Positions 13,110 to 25,803 are shown, numbered from the stretch's first letter. The stretch: 64,000 nt of DNA from Warburgia ugandensis (GCA_035236585.1 CP141128.1:27867618-27931617), one strand, 5' to 3'. Program-made: numbers and translations. Notes: a model not told the origin generated them from the sequence alone.

Positions 13110-13127
13110 CTGCCAAAATTTTGGTAG
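13110..13127. promoter_or_regulatory. Palindrome in LTR A1
   Basis: CTGCCAAAATTTTGGTAG, complementary apart from one G-T position. It lies about 175 bp before the LTR end and is preserved in all three A LTR copies. Confidence 0.55.
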
Positions 13128-13304
13128 AATTAAGTATTTAAAATTGTATTGTATAAACCATGACTTGCACATGACAAGAACATTTTAGCTCTTTCAATAC
13201 TTTCATTGTGATATGAAAAAAATAATGCCACATAGGCTTTGCTTGAGCCAATATCATGTTTGATTACATTAAACTGGGACCTTAATGTTAAGGTCATGAT
13301 AACT

Positions 13305-13316
13305 TGGTATCAGAGC
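13305..13316 (+). promoter_or_regulatory. Primer-binding site, initiator-Met tRNA type
   Basis: TGGTATCAGAGC, the standard complement of the 3' end of plant initiator-Met tRNA, 3 bases after the LTR. It fixes the LTR edge and the orientation of the element. Confidence 0.9.
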
Positions 13317-13494
13317 AAGGAAGTAGGTCACTTGGGAAAATACTTGTTTTCTTGGCTTAAAATTTCCTTTTATAGTAGAAATGTATTTACTTGATATCTT
13401 AGGACGTACCAGAATTAACTCTTGATGACTATCAACTTGTTTGATAGGTTGATTAACTATAACTATTTGATATTCTAAAAAGGTACATGCATGG

Positions 13495-15345
13495 TTGAGA
13501 CTAGAATTAGTGGTTCTAGTCCTGAAGGATCTACATTGCATGCATGTGATCCTGTACAAGAAGTTATTGGAAAGATGGTGCCATCTACAAAGGGTCTTGG
13601 ACCAGATGAGGATTGGACTTGGGAAGTCTCAGTCACATAGTAGCAAGGACAAAGAGGTGGAAGGGATATCCTCCTTAGGCGCAAAGTGCTTAGGCACGTT
13701 CTCTACCTTTTGGAATAGCTGGTAAGACTTGTTTTAATTATGGCCAATAATGCCATTTTGGAGGGACTGCCCTAGGCTAGGAGCATCAAAGGTTAGTGTA
13801 CAAAGTAACAACAAGCCACGTGTCCAAGGATGTCCACCAGCATAGAGGTCAGATGCGCCAATCAAAGGTGTGCAATCCACCTTCTAGTAGAGGACAAAAG
13901 GAAGAGTTTATGCACTGATATAGTCATACACCCAACCAGACCGTACTATCATAGAAGGTACATTCTTATTATTTCATACTTGGGTTAGAGTGCTATTTGA
14001 CTCCAGTGCAACAAATTCTTTTGTTTCATCTTCAATTGATCATGACTTAAGCTTGGACACAGAATTGCTAGACTCAACATTGCAAGTTGGGTTGCCAATA
14101 CAAATGACTATTACATCAAACAGAGTTGTTGAGGATGTTATATTAACATGGTAGGTCATAGGGTGACACTTAATTTGGTGATGGATATTACTCCTTATGA
14201 AGTAATCATGGGATGGATTTCCAGTCCTAGTATCATGCTATTATTTATTGTAGTCATAAGGGGGTTACTTTTGTCTTGCCTAATGGAGTTCATTTCTATT
14301 TCTCCACCATAGAGGATTATGGTTGCCCACATCTCCATGTTGGCTACAAACACCAAAAAGACTATAATAGGTGGATGGTGACCATGGTGGGTCATGATGA
14401 TGTTGATGACATTATTGAATCCATTCTAGCAGTAAGGGAATTTACAAATGCTTTCACTGATGAAATAATGGGCGTAGCACCAAGGAGGGTAGTCAACTTT
14501 GCTATTGAGATTTATCTTGCTGTTTCTCCAATTTCAATTGCTCCACATCGTACAGTGGCAATTGAATTAAAGGAGATAAAGGTGCAGTTGGAGGAGTTGC
14601 AAGGTAAGAGTTTCATTCGCCCTAGCACTTTGCCTTAGGGAGCACCAGTGTTATTTTCAAGGAAGAATGATGGCACACTAAAATTATGTATTTACTACCG
14701 ACAACTGAATAGGGTGACTATCAAGAACAAATACCCATTGTTGAGGATTGATGATCTATTTAATTAGCTGAGGGGATCTACATGTTCTTCTAGGATTTTA
14801 CTTGCTATCTTGATACCATCATCCATGAGGTAGGGACAGGATATTCCTAAGATGGCATTCAGGAGTCATTATAGCCATTTCAAGTTTGTAGTGATGCCTT
14901 TTGGGTTGAAAAATGGTCCAGCAGCATTCATAAGCCTAATCAATTGAATCTTCCTCCCTTATTTGGATCAAATCATTGTCATGTTTATTTACGACGTCTT
15001 GATATACTTGAGGTCTAAGGAGGAGCATGAACAACATTTGTCTATTGCATTCTAATTGTTGAGGGAACGCCAGTTGTATGCGAAACTTAGCAAATGTGAG
15101 TTTTGGGCAATAAAGGTAAATTTCCTTGATCATGTAGTTTTTGGTGATGGGATTTTAGTCGACCAATCAAAGATTAAAGTAGTACTGAGTTGGGAAAGAA
15201 TGAGGAGCATGATCGAGATCATGAGTTTCCTGAGGTTGGCATGTTATTACAAGAGGTTTGTGAAGGACTTCTCAAGCATTATAGCCATGAAAAGGCTTAG
15301 GAAAAAGGGTATGGTATTTGAATGGGACGATTCATTTGAGTAATC
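13495..15345 (+). pseudogene. gag-pol relic of gypsy element A
   Basis: The start MVETR is a common gag start in plant gypsy elements. In order there is a broken zinc knuckle at 13730-13765 (CFNYG then CHF, with a stop at the usual P/G position). A protease motif follows, FDSSATNSFVSS at 13996, where DSS stands for the usual DSG. Next comes a protease end like MDITPYEVIMGW. Reverse transcriptase runs about 14540-15300 with [35 protein letters not shown] and KCEFW...NFLDHV. The active-site FIDD appears as FIYD at 14984-14995, so the first Asp is lost. Many stops and shifts occur, for example after IRPSTLP. RNase H begins (FEWDDSFE) and then the frame ends. Integrase is absent here, because the copy is broken at about 15400 by the next element. 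It is related to Tekay/Del-like chromoviruses, judged by motif only. Confidence 0.85.
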
Positions 15346-15411
15346 ATTTTAGGAAAAAGGGTGTGATGTTGTGTATTGTGAAGCCTCACACGAGGGGCAA
15401 TACAATATTCT

Positions 15412-17929
15412 GTTGATATTCACCATTTTTAATGCTGAAAAACAACGTAGATTGTCAGTTTTTGGTGATGTTGTACGCATTACTGTTCTTGGAGAAATAA
15501 ACTAATGAAATGGTTTAAATGGATGATTTGAACTGTTCATCTTGTGCATGTGAAACAAAGAACAAACTCATGAATTTTCATGGTGATTTGATGGCTAGGG
15601 ATGCCAAAAAAAGTGAAAAAAATTAAAATAGGAAATTTTATAAACATGGTAAAATTCATGAAAAAACCTTAAAAATATGCAACATCAATTGATGGAAAGG
15701 TTGGAAAGTGAAAGTACGTGAAAATTCGGTCAAAACAAAAGGCATAAAGGGGGTCAGATTGGGTGAAATGATGATTGAATGTTTCTTTATGGGCATACTG
15801 CACTATAAAGATTGCAAAATTTGGACACTATTAAAGTCTCCAATGATGATCCAAAGTCCGGTAATCATCTCCAATGACGGCAACTGGGTCAGGCTCCCAG
15901 GACACACTTGAAGATGCGTAGCATGTAAAGCATGCTCAGAGCAGGCTCGGCACATGGAGGATGTGCATACGGCATCTCCGACACATGGCAGAATGCATGT
16001 GCATGATCCGTATGCACGTCAACGGCGCTTCCTCATGACGTTGCCCTATTAAATTGGATTTTGAGTTAATTTGAACTATCCATTCATTAAAAATGTGATT
16101 TTAAGAGCTATAGAGGTCCAAATCATGATAAGAAAGATCCATTGCGATCATCTCGATAACATGGACCTAGATTTGACTTGAAAACCTTGATTTAACACTT
16201 TTAAAATAGTCAAATCACAAAATATCATTAGATAACCTAAATATGGCCAATCAATGGATGATCAAGACTTAGAACTTGATTGTATGCATCAAATATAAGA
16301 TGATCTTGGAGATTAGCAGAGGAGATTTCATCTGATTGTCAAGAAAAGTGATCTTAATCGTTGATCTGATCAGTACGTTATGATTAGCTGATCAGAGAGC
16401 ATCCTGATCATCAAATCAATGTGTAATCATAGAGATATGTGTCAATCACTAAATAAACACTAAAATTAGAAGGATCATGATGAGAAGGATTAGAATTGAT
16501 GATCAAATGTTGATTATAAGTGATATAGAGCGATCCAACAACTAGATCATCCTCAAACTTCATTAAAAGCCAAAGACTGACCCCTTTATTGATTAAAGGC
16601 ATTAATTGAAAGAATTATGACATAGATTGATGATCAAAGATAGAATATGTTGTTTAGATGTTAGAAAATTCTACATCTAGTTTAAGATTAACTTAATAGA
16701 GGGTTAATCAGATGATCTAGGTCGTTAATCTAGGATTAACTACCGAATCAATGAAGTTATCACTTGGATTTGTTATTTTGAGATGTGATAACACCAAGTC
16801 ATAGAAAACTTATGATGTGACAAGTACGTTAGAGCGCACGATGTGACATTGCTTACACACCCGATAGGAGTACTGCGTTTATTGAGGTAAGTGATTTTAT
16901 TGATCATGACCTGTTATCTAAAGTTCTTGATGCATGTATTTTGCATGTTACCATATTTACATAAATTTGTTCCCTACTTGTTGATAGCATGACATTCAAT
17001 TTTATGAATAACCACATTTTAAATGTGATGGATGACACTTTATCATGGGCTTTGATCGTACCTATTGAGATTATTTTACATGAGAGTTTTTCTATGGTTT
17101 ATGGCATGTTTGTTGATTTATGATAGGTACTTTCACATGGTGGATACTACGCTAAGAGGGTAGTAGGGTTGGCCACTCGCTCTCTGATTTTGTGATGATG
17201 ATGATTAGACACTACCCTTGAGAGGACCAGGTACGTAGGTGGTGGTATCATGGGTAGTCCCCCTAATAGTTCGTTCCTCTCATGGGGACAGAGGAAGTCT
17301 CTTGTTATGGTGTCGATGGGGAGTGGCAGTGGTTGAGATCCTGTGTGGTTGCTACTGCAACATAGTAGCCCCTACTCTTATTCTATATGCTCATGTGGTA
17401 TTTATATGATGGGTGAATTGGGATAAGCTAGGCCTAGGTTGTGAGTGACTCCGAGGGCTAATGCGGGCTGCACGGGAGGGACCATTTTGTATTCAAAGAT
17501 TGATTAGTATATGTCCCTTGGACTTGTGTTAGATTTTCTGGGCTATACTTGGATGTTTATGTTTTGGATAGATTGGACCCACATCATTTTATAGTGGTCA
17601 TTTGCTTGCATATGGGTATGACGTGGTGATCGTGGATGGAACCCTAGGCTTTTAAACTTATTATTATTATTGACTTTCCACGGCTTGTGTTGATTTATCG
17701 TGGTTTTGAATTGAGCATGCTCAGAGTCTTGAAGATTTGATTTTGGTCACAGGTCATAGTTTTGTGTGTTGGATGACCTTCAGGGTTTTCTTTTGTGTAT
17801 CTCTTTTGAACACTATGTTGTTTATGTAACTTGTGAGTTTTCACTTTTAGGGATCCTGCCTATTTAATAATAAAAAAATCTATTATTATATATTTTGGAA
17901 AAGTGGTTTAGAAACATCGTGGTGTCACA
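15412..17929 (+). mobile_element. 5' LTR of gypsy family C (C1), 5'-truncated
   Basis: Homology to the LTR at 22079 begins abruptly at about 15412 (matching 22530), so the first roughly 450 bp are missing. The 3' end is GGTGTCACA, followed after 3 bases by a primer site, so the right edge is firm. The stretch 15710-15910 contains the GC-richer leader found also near 22870-22910. There is no target duplication at the broken left edge. Confidence 0.75.
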
Positions 17930-17932
17930 GTT

Positions 17933-17944
17933 TGGTATCAGAGC
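17933..17944 (+). promoter_or_regulatory. Primer-binding site of element C
   Basis: TGGTATCAGAGC immediately after the C1 LTR, initiator-Met type. Confidence 0.9.
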
Positions 17945-18061
17945 TAGTGTTTATTCCATCATCACCACTTTAAGGATCTAATTAGGTTGACAGCCCATAA
18001 GTTCATGTTGAGATTGAGATAGGAAGAATACTTATGCGAGGTGACATTGAAACCTTTACAG

Positions 18062-21000
18062 ATGGTTCCTCAAAGGAAGACTAGGTCCACCCCCATTCAA
18101 CTAGTTGCCACCCCTACCGAGTTATCAAGGCAAGGGGATAATGATATAGGCTTAGTGGCCCAAGTGGTATAGGGCCTGATATTACATATACAGTCCATTG
18201 AGTGAAGTAATTCCTAAGTGTGAATTACAGAGATATGATGATTACGAAATAGCTGATGCCATGAGGATACACAAACTTTCTTTAGTAAAAATGAGACCTT
18301 AATCCTCGTATGATTACGAGGAAATGCATTTTCAGGGAAAGTGTGTGATTCTTATAGTATAGAATCTAAATGGAGAGTATAATTGAAAATTGCTAATGAG
18401 AACTTTGTTATATGATGGAAGGTCTATTCACATGGACTATCTTATGAGAGTTCAAGTCCAAATTTGCACAGTATGTATGGACATGTGAAGAGGCATAATG
18501 ACTATTGTACAATAATCATGAGATAATGATGTAAAAGGATAAAAATGATTACAACTGATGAGAACTGGAGAAAGTGGATAGGAGTATTGTATAAATTTTA
18601 ACTTGAAGTGGATTTATTTGATGAATAAATTGTAATATAGTAAAAATTATTGAAAATTTGATGAGGTAAGATCCTAATGTTCCATGGATGAATATGAATT
18701 ATGAGGTGAAACTTAATGAGTTCTTATACATATAGAAATTTTGATAACCAATCATCAATGGAAAGTCAATACTTATGAATTATTCTAAGGATTTTACTAT
18801 GATTTGTAGATGCATAACACTAGAGGATATAACAACTATTTTATAATAATAGTCAATAGTAATGATGTTAATCAAGTGATGACAAAGGAATAATATCAAA
18901 CAATCTCCTAGTTAGGGAATGAGATGCCAGAAAAGGTTAAATTAAATACTATACTATATATGGGTAATTGACAAGATTAGTTATTTGACTCCAAATCAGA
19001 GGCGTTTATCATATGAAAGGAATGAGGTAAGATGAAATTGATTATAAATGAATTACATCCAACATGAATAGAAATGATAATGTAATCACTGATGGCTAGA
19101 AAATTTATTATAAAAGAATCAATTTCATTAGAGTTTAAATTGATAGAGATGTAATTGGTTTTGCTTGTTATGTGCATGAAATGAATTATCAGGTAAAGGA
19201 ACTCTAAGGATAAAGATGAGTATACCTAAAATGTGATTATGAGGATTCTAATAATAGTCATTTGAGAGGACTCGTTCGCCTATGTTCAAGATTTTTATCT
19301 AGAAGGCTCTTAAGAATGCTTATAATGATTAGTATTTTGTCATATGAGTTGTTGGTGATATTGCAAGAGTTGCCATTGTAGAATAGAGGAATTGATAGTT
19401 TAATGGTATTAAGCCTATTTACACTACTAAAAATAATTTCCCTAACCCTGTCTTGAATAAGAGACTCAGATAGAATTGTTGATGTGTTGACACCTGAATT
19501 GTGGAGATAGTTGATCTTAACGTGTTGAATATTAGTGATAAAGGCAACAGACATAGCTATTATGTTGAGGAAAATTCTCGTAGGGCCAAAGGGCGACTGT
19601 GGAGGTGTGGATGTGGATAATTCAAGCCAGCCTAGTAAGGGCAAGAGACTCTTTTATCGATATAGTTATACAGGCCATGGAGCTACTGAAATTTGAATGG
19701 GCAATGTTGGAATGTAGACGTGAGTGTATGGACATGCACCTAGACAATATATTACTAGCGTGATAGACCCCCACAGTAGTGGTAATAACATCGGTAGCCG
19801 TCATTACAACAGCAATCTTGGAGACACTATGACAGTGACTGTTAGGATGTTCATTAAAGACTACCCTAGAGGACAATGTGTCTGACTGACTGACATTAAA
19901 GATAAAACAGAATCCACATTGTAAAAGGTACTCTTTTGAGCGTTGATAGACACACCAGGATCCTCCTTGATCTAGGATTTACTCATCCTTGTGGTATGAG
20001 TATTGGAACCTTGACGAATGTGCCTGTATATATACAACAGTCCTTGAGTTGGGGAGTTATGACACAGATGGCCAAGTTATTGGAACTTGTAAGTACTTCT
20101 AGGGGGTACTAGTGGAAATGATGATGAGTGAGAGGATAAATACTGATCTTATCCTACTCGATTTGATTAATTATGATATCATCCTTAGGATGGATTCCAT
20201 TATTGAAGGACATTTGATTTCAGTGAGAAGAAAGGTACTTTTAGTATACCTGGATAGCTATTGATCTCGCTCCTGAGTAAGAAGGGGCATCATTGAGTTT
20301 GGTGTTAAATATTTCCTTAAAGGCAATACGGTACTCATTTGATGTACTGCACTCTCTTGGTTTTGTGATTGTGGATGACAGAGAGCAGTCACAGATTGAG
20401 CATACATATGGTGTGTGAGGATTCTAAATTTTTCTTGAGGAAGTTTTAGGATTTTATGCCGTAAGAGGTTAATTTTTTTATATTGATGTGGCATCAAACA
20501 CAGTTGCATTTTCTAAGGTGCCATACAAGATGGCCCCAGCTAAGCTGGAGGGGTTCCAGCTCTTAAAGTTATTTGATGAGTGTTTATCAAACCTGGTGGG
20601 TTTTCATTGGATGCATTAATTCTCTTTAAGAGAAGAGAGACAAATGCTTGTTGCTATGCATAGATTATTGATTGTTTGATAGCTCCACAGTGGAGAATTG
20701 ATATTCTATTTCATGTATTGATGTTCTATGTGATCAACTTTGGATGGTGCATGGTATTGGTGGATATTGATTTGAGGTTTAGTTATCATCAGCTAAGGAA
20801 TTGTGACTGAAATGTGTATAAGGCTAGTTTTAGAACTTGTTATGATTGTTACAAGTTTTGGGTGATACCAATTGATGAAATTAGTACACTGATGGTATGT
20901 ATGAATATGATGTTCTGAATTTATAAAGGTTACTGAGATGAGTCATGATTATGTAGTGAATCATGTTTTTATATATTCCATGACTTTGAAGAGCACAAGA

Positions 21001-21280
21001 AGTCCTTGTGCATTATTCTGAGTATCTAAAAGACTCATCTTTTGTGATAAATGTATGTGAGTATGGATTATGGTTAAAGAAGATGAATTTTCTTGACAGC
21101 AATATCTCTATTGATATAGAGACTATTTATCGAGACTGTGATGAATTAAGACTAGCCAAACTAGTGACTAAGGTTGATAGTCTCCTTAGTCTGGTGAACT
21201 GTTATCTCTGGATGATTGAGTCCTACAGGATAATAGTGACATGGATATTGTTTATATTACATATGCGACCCTGATTTCTC
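18062..21280 (+). pseudogene. gag-pol relic of gypsy element C
   Basis: A gag start MVPQRKTRSTPI lies 118 bp after the primer site. The gag region to about 19600 is heavily broken. A protease-like segment at about 19922 reads IVKGTLLS...RILLDLGFTHP, with D-L-G in place of D-S-G. The linker YKMAPAKLE before reverse transcriptase is near 20524. Then come ID*GLVIIS-type remains of IDLRSGYHQL near 20768, FRT..YDCYKFW near 20830 and CEYGLWLKKMNFLDSNIS near 21055. The last corresponds to the KCEFWLKEVNFLGHVIS segment of gypsy RT. Sequence ends in RNase H territory at about 21280. There is no integrase before the polypurine tract at 22069, so about 1.5 kb of pol is deleted or replaced. Confidence 0.75.
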
Positions 21281-21289
21281 ATGGAGGTG

Positions 21290-22060
21290 AGAAGTGTGAC
21301 AGTAACGTATGTTAATGCGAAATCATTTTCTTATGTGTAATATGGTTCTGGGTTATGGTGTATACTTGTGAGTAGCCGATGAGGGCGGCCGATGAGGATG
21401 GGTGCGAGAGGCACTGATGGGCTTCTAGGTGGTGAGCTTCTAAGCAGTAGGCTTCTAGGTGCTCACAGTACGATTGAGCTGATATGCTTTAATCTTGATT
21501 GGCATATAATTACCTGCTAGTGAGCTAGTATGCTCTGATTTTGATTGGCATATGGTTGCATGTTAGTGAGTTGGTATGCTCTGATTTTGATTAGCATACA
21601 ATTACTTGTTAATGAGCTTGTAGGCTTTGATTTTGACCAGCATGAAATTGCCTATTTATGAGTTGAAATAACATGATTTAGTTGAGTTGCATTGTCCATT
21701 GGCGAGGTAATGTGCTCTGGTTTAGACTGGGCAAAGAATTATGCATATGTGTTCTAAGATGCTCGAATTGTATTGATATGGTAATTTACTTATACTAGCT
21801 CTTGGATGAGAGTGTGATTTATGCTAAGCGTATTATATGTGGTTATGACGTGTTCTAACCATAACATGAGTTAGTTATTTTGGAAAGGTTGAAATATACC
21901 CTGAATTATATATACGAATTGCTATATGAGGGGATGGCATGGCATAGAATTGTTATTGACATTGGCTAGGGGAAATTTTTTATATGATGTATAAATCTTA
22001 TGATATGGGGATGTCTGTAGAATTGTTGAGGAATGACATGGAAAGAATTTCGAGGACAAA
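21290..22060 (+). repeat. Internal LTR-like fragment of family C
   Basis: The segment from about 21345 (ACTTGTGAGTAGCCGATGAGG) matches the middle of the 3' LTR near 24330 (ACTTGTGGGTAGCCAATGAGG). Both are followed by the same 46-bp minisatellite. It sits between the pol relic and the polypurine tract, so part of an LTR has been placed inside the element. Confidence 0.6.
21476..21750 (+). repeat. 46-bp minisatellite, 6 copies
   Basis: Copies begin GAGCT or GAGTT at 21476, 21522, 21568, 21614 and 21660, exactly 46 bp apart, and a divergent one begins at 21704. The core is GAGCTGATATGCTCTGATTT. The same unit recurs at 24508. Confidence 0.85.
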
Positions 22061-22064
22061 ATTT

Positions 22065-22078
22065 CTATGAGGGGAGGA
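22065..22078 (+). promoter_or_regulatory. Polypurine tract of element C
   Basis: A TATGAGGGGAGGA-type purine run comes directly before the LTR start TGTAACACC at 22079. It follows an ATTTCGAGGACAAAATTTC phrase typical of the end of plant gypsy pol. Confidence 0.75.
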
Positions 22079-22204
22079 TGTAACACCATCTACTATTAAA
22101 TTCTAAAAATGCCTCATTACATGGAAATTTGAAATTTTGTGGAAATTATAATATTGGGGAATTGAAAATTTTAGAGATGAAATCACGAGGTAAAACCTCA
22201 ATAA

Positions 22205-22350
22205 TTGAAATGTACTTGAGAAATGGAATTGAATACCACTAAGAATGCTAAATCAAAGCCTAGAGGAAAAATGGCTAATTATTTTAATTTCTATAATTAA
22301 TAAATAAATAGAGGGGGGGAGGTAGAATTGTAATTGTTGGAGATGACAAC
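22205..22350 (+). repeat. Left arm of an inverted duplication in C2
   Basis: About 145 bp complementary to 22915-23057, with roughly 85% similarity by eye. It contains GAATACCACTAAGAATGCTA and a TAAATAAATAG run, both seen reversed in the right arm. Confidence 0.8.
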
Positions 22351-22914
22351 CAGACTTCAGATCATCGTTGTAACTCCTCCTTGTTTCTCGTGTCATCGGT
22401 GACGACGATGCCAGATGCTGGCAGCAACGTGACTGCTTCCCCTCCCTCTGGAAGATAGATTTCTCATTTCCTCTAGCCGGCCTGTCTTGAGGTAGGCTGC
22501 TCCTTTTCCCCCCTCTCCCCATTCATGCTGATTTTAGTTGATATTTGCCATTTTTAATGCCAAAAAATGATGTGGATTGCCCATTTTTGATGATGTTATA
22601 CGTGTTACTATTCTTGGAGAAATAAACTGCTGAAACGGTGTCAAATGGATGATTTAAACATTCATCTTGTGCATGGTGAAACAAGGAACAAACCCATGAA
22701 TTTTCATGATGATCTGATAGCTAAGGATGCTAAAAACACAAAAAATAGTAAAATGGGAAATTTTATAAACGTGGTAAAAATTGTAAAAAATCCTTAGAAA
22801 TATGCAAAATTAGTTGATGGGAAGGTTGAAAAGTACGTAAAATCTAATCAAAATGGTATAACGATCACTAAATTTGGACACCGTTAGAGTAGCCGGCGAC
22901 AATCCAAAGTCTAG

Positions 22915-23057
22915 TCGTCGTCTCTAACAATTACAATTCTACCCGCTTCTATTTATTTATTTATTACAAAAATTAAAATAATTAGCCAATTTTCCTCTAG
23001 GCTCCGATTTCAGCATTCTTAGTGGCGTTGAATTTTATTTCTCAAGTACATTTCAAA
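22915..23057 (-). repeat. Right arm of the inverted duplication in C2
   Basis: Reverse complement of the left arm, spaced by about 565 bp. It reads TTCTTAGTGGCGTTGAATTT against the left arm's complement. A transcript through both arms could fold into a long imperfect hairpin. Confidence 0.8.
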
Positions 23058-24507
23058 TATTGATGTTTTAGCTCATAAGATCTGTATGATCTAATTGTTC
23101 ATTTGGTTCCTCTCTATGCTAGGAACAAAATCCTTAACCAAATTGATCGTCAGTGGAGATTTGAACTCAAACATCATCGAATGGCCTCGATCAAGAAAAA
23201 TCATGACAATCCAATGATGATTAGAGGCATTTAACAACTAATTGGACATAAATTGGGGCAACCACATGTAAGATTATCACCAATCTTCATTAGTTGCTTT
23301 AAATTTCATTTAACTAATATGCACATAGTAAAGTTTAGAAATATTAGGATCCTATCATGATCAATATGAAACATCAAATTTAAATGTTTATAGAATTGGT
23401 AACATGTAAACCTTAGATTGGACTATCCAAAACTTGTTCTAGTAGAAAATCAAAGGGTTAGAGTTACTAATCCATAAGAATGGTAACTTATAACCTTGTA
23501 TATGGGTAATTCTAAATATTAAATAAATAATCGAAACCACTGCTTAGGAATCGATGGCTTGGATATGAGTATCCAACACCTAATTGACATTTAATACACT
23601 ATCCATGGTTGGAAATGCAAATCAATGGCCTAAATAGCTAAGATCGTGCAATTTTGATGATTGATTGGTGATGGATTGTTAAAATCTAGCAGTTCCACGA
23701 TTGATAGATGATCTGGACCCTTAGATCTTAATTAAATCTAAATATCTAAGGTATGTGATTGTATTCAAAATATAAATTTTATGCATCATATAGATTGAGG
23801 CATGCATGGTTGATCATTAAAAAAAAGAGGATGATTAAACTAGTGGAATTGATGAACTCACCATATGAGGTAGGTTCTTTTGACATCTTTAATTTATTCT
23901 TATATTTGGATTATGACTAGATTATTGGTCTAATTAAAGTAACATGTATCTGATCAAATACATGTTATAGATGGATTTTTGGTAAATAGAATTCATGGTT
24001 GTAGATTAGAAATACTTTACTCTTCATAGATGAAATGAGTGATGTATAGCTTCCCTTAATGATGATATTAGACAATTACTTTGGCATGTAGATATGATTT
24101 GAGGTATGTGAAATGCAATGAAATGTGGATATTATCAAGACATATGAATGATAAGGATAAGGATATGGAGTATTTAAAGTCCTTGGTTTAGAATTACTAA
24201 CATTGCATTTCATTTATGCATATAATTTATTTGATCCATCCTTTTGGTTTGATGCATTACTGTGATTTGAGGCATGATTTGTATTTTACTGTATTTTTGT
24301 CTTCTTGAATGTAATCCAAGTTTTGGTCATGATTTATACTTGTGGGTAGCCAATGAGGGCAAATAATGAGAGTGGGTGAGAGAGGCTTTGGCAAACTTCT
24401 AGGTACTCATGTTATAGTCCTGGTTTGGGCTAAGATTAATTATGAGATGTTTTTACATGCATGATTTAATTTGAGATTTAGTTTTTTGAAATGGATTTGC
24501 CTATAGT

Positions 24508-24644
24508 GAGCTGATATGCTCTGTTGTAGATTTGCAATGATTTGCCTATCACGAGTTGAAATGCTTTGATATGGATTTGGCATGGAGTTACCATTGGTGA
24601 GCTGATGTGCTCTCATTTGGATGTGGTATGGATTTACCTATTAT
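24508..24644 (+). repeat. 46-bp minisatellite, 3 copies
   Basis: Copies at 24508, 24553 and 24599 begin GAGCTGATATGCTCTG or a variant and match the unit at 21476. Confidence 0.8.
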
Positions 24645-25070
24645 TGTATTGAAAAAAAATCAAATTTTTTATCATTTTATCACTGATTTATACATACTGA
24701 TAGTGCGGATTATCCTTCACATGGATATCTTGTGATTTTACATGTACTGATATTTTAAATAAATAGATTAAATCTTTTATAGGATTTTGTCAAGCTAATT
24801 GCATTACATATACTCATAACATGCTCTAAGTAGATGATGAACTATTAGATTTTGGGATGATTTGACATAGATCTGTCTAGATCATGATGTGATATTTGAT
24901 GAGATGATAAGATATGAAATTACTTGAAATGAATTGAGATGCATGTGAAATGTATATTAATTGTATTATTAATACTCTGAATATATTCTATCCTTTAGAA
25001 CAAATTTATGAATGGCGCAAAATTCCATTTGTATTTGGCTTTATGTAATATTGCCAAACTAGATGCTCAA

Positions 25071-25614
25071 ACACCTACCAAGCTAACAAAGGGAAAGCCC
25101 ATGATGGAAATGATTGAAGCTTGAGTAGCTAATATTATCACATTATGTCTTGTATATGTATGAGTGGTACTAAACATAAGTTGTACTATATGAACTAATG
25201 AGTAACCTATGCATATATTTTTAACATTTTGTATTTTTTTGGTTGATGATGTGTGTATTAGATTCAAGTAAAACTTCAAGCTAGCAAGCAGGAGTTTTAG
25301 TAATTTATTGTGGTGAATTTTGTGGAGATTGACTCTCCTATAGACATTTTAAAACTATTATACTGTTTATCAAGTGAACTGCATCGCATGCATTAAATGC
25401 ATGTTCAAAAAATAGAGGAGGTTCTACCAAAATTTTGGTAGAATTAAGTATTTAAAATTCTATTGTATAAACCATGACTTGCCCATGACAAGAGCATTTA
25501 GCTCTTTCAATACTTCTATTGTGATATGAAAAAAAAAGCCACATAGGCTTTGCTTGAGCCAATTGCCATGTTTAATTATGTTAACCTGCTACCTCGGTGT
25601 GAGGGGTCATGATA
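25071..25614 (+). mobile_element. Family-A LTR fragment (A2), 5'-truncated
   Basis: Matches the last 540 bp of A1 and A3 from CAAGCTAACAAAGGG to GGTCATGATA. It contains the palindrome at 25424 and is followed by a primer site. Everything upstream in the LTR is missing. Confidence 0.8.
25424..25441. promoter_or_regulatory. Palindrome in LTR A2
   Basis: CTACCAAAATTTTGGTAG, a perfect 18-bp palindrome equivalent to those at 13110 and 30867. Confidence 0.55.
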
Positions 25615-25617
25615 GCT

Positions 25618-25629
25618 TGGTATCAGAGC
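25618..25629 (+). promoter_or_regulatory. Primer-binding site of element B
   Basis: TGGTATCAGAGC after the A2 LTR fragment, initiator-Met type. Confidence 0.9.
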
Positions 25630-25803
25630 AAGGCAGTAGATCACTTGGGAAAAAACTTGTTTTCCTGGCATAGAATTTCCTTGTATAGAGGAAATGTATG
25701 TACTTGATGTCTTAGGACATACTAGAATTAACTCTTGATGACTATCAACTTGTTTGATAGGTTGATTAACTGTAACTATTTGATATTCTAGAAAGGAACA
25801 TGC

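Larger units (their letters stand above)
9664..13301 (+). mobile_element. 5' LTR of gypsy family A (A1)
   Basis: It starts TGTCACACACGTG and ends GGTCATGATA, where the expected final CA has become TA. It is followed 3 bases later by a primer site. It is collinear along its length with the 3' LTR at 27303-31059, including the CT-rich leader near 10270-10520, the minisatellite at 11736-12290 and the palindrome at 13110. It is 3638 bp long. The 5 bases before it are CTCTA. Confidence 0.85.
22079..25070 (+). mobile_element. 3' LTR of gypsy family C (C2), rearranged
   Basis: It begins TGTAACACC after the polypurine tract. The part from 22530 to about 22910 matches C1 from 15412. Beyond that the two LTRs differ, and the piece 22915-23057 is an inverted copy of 22205-22350. 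The right end lacks the GTGTCACA terminus and passes directly into a family-A LTR fragment at about 25070, so the junction is a deletion or recombination scar. Confidence 0.6.

Noticed and set aside
14195..14395. Minus-strand frame with hydrophobic stretch
   Set aside because: Antisense to the protease relic of element A.
19258..19644. 128-codon minus-strand frame
   Set aside because: Antisense to the gag/protease linker of element C; no motif.
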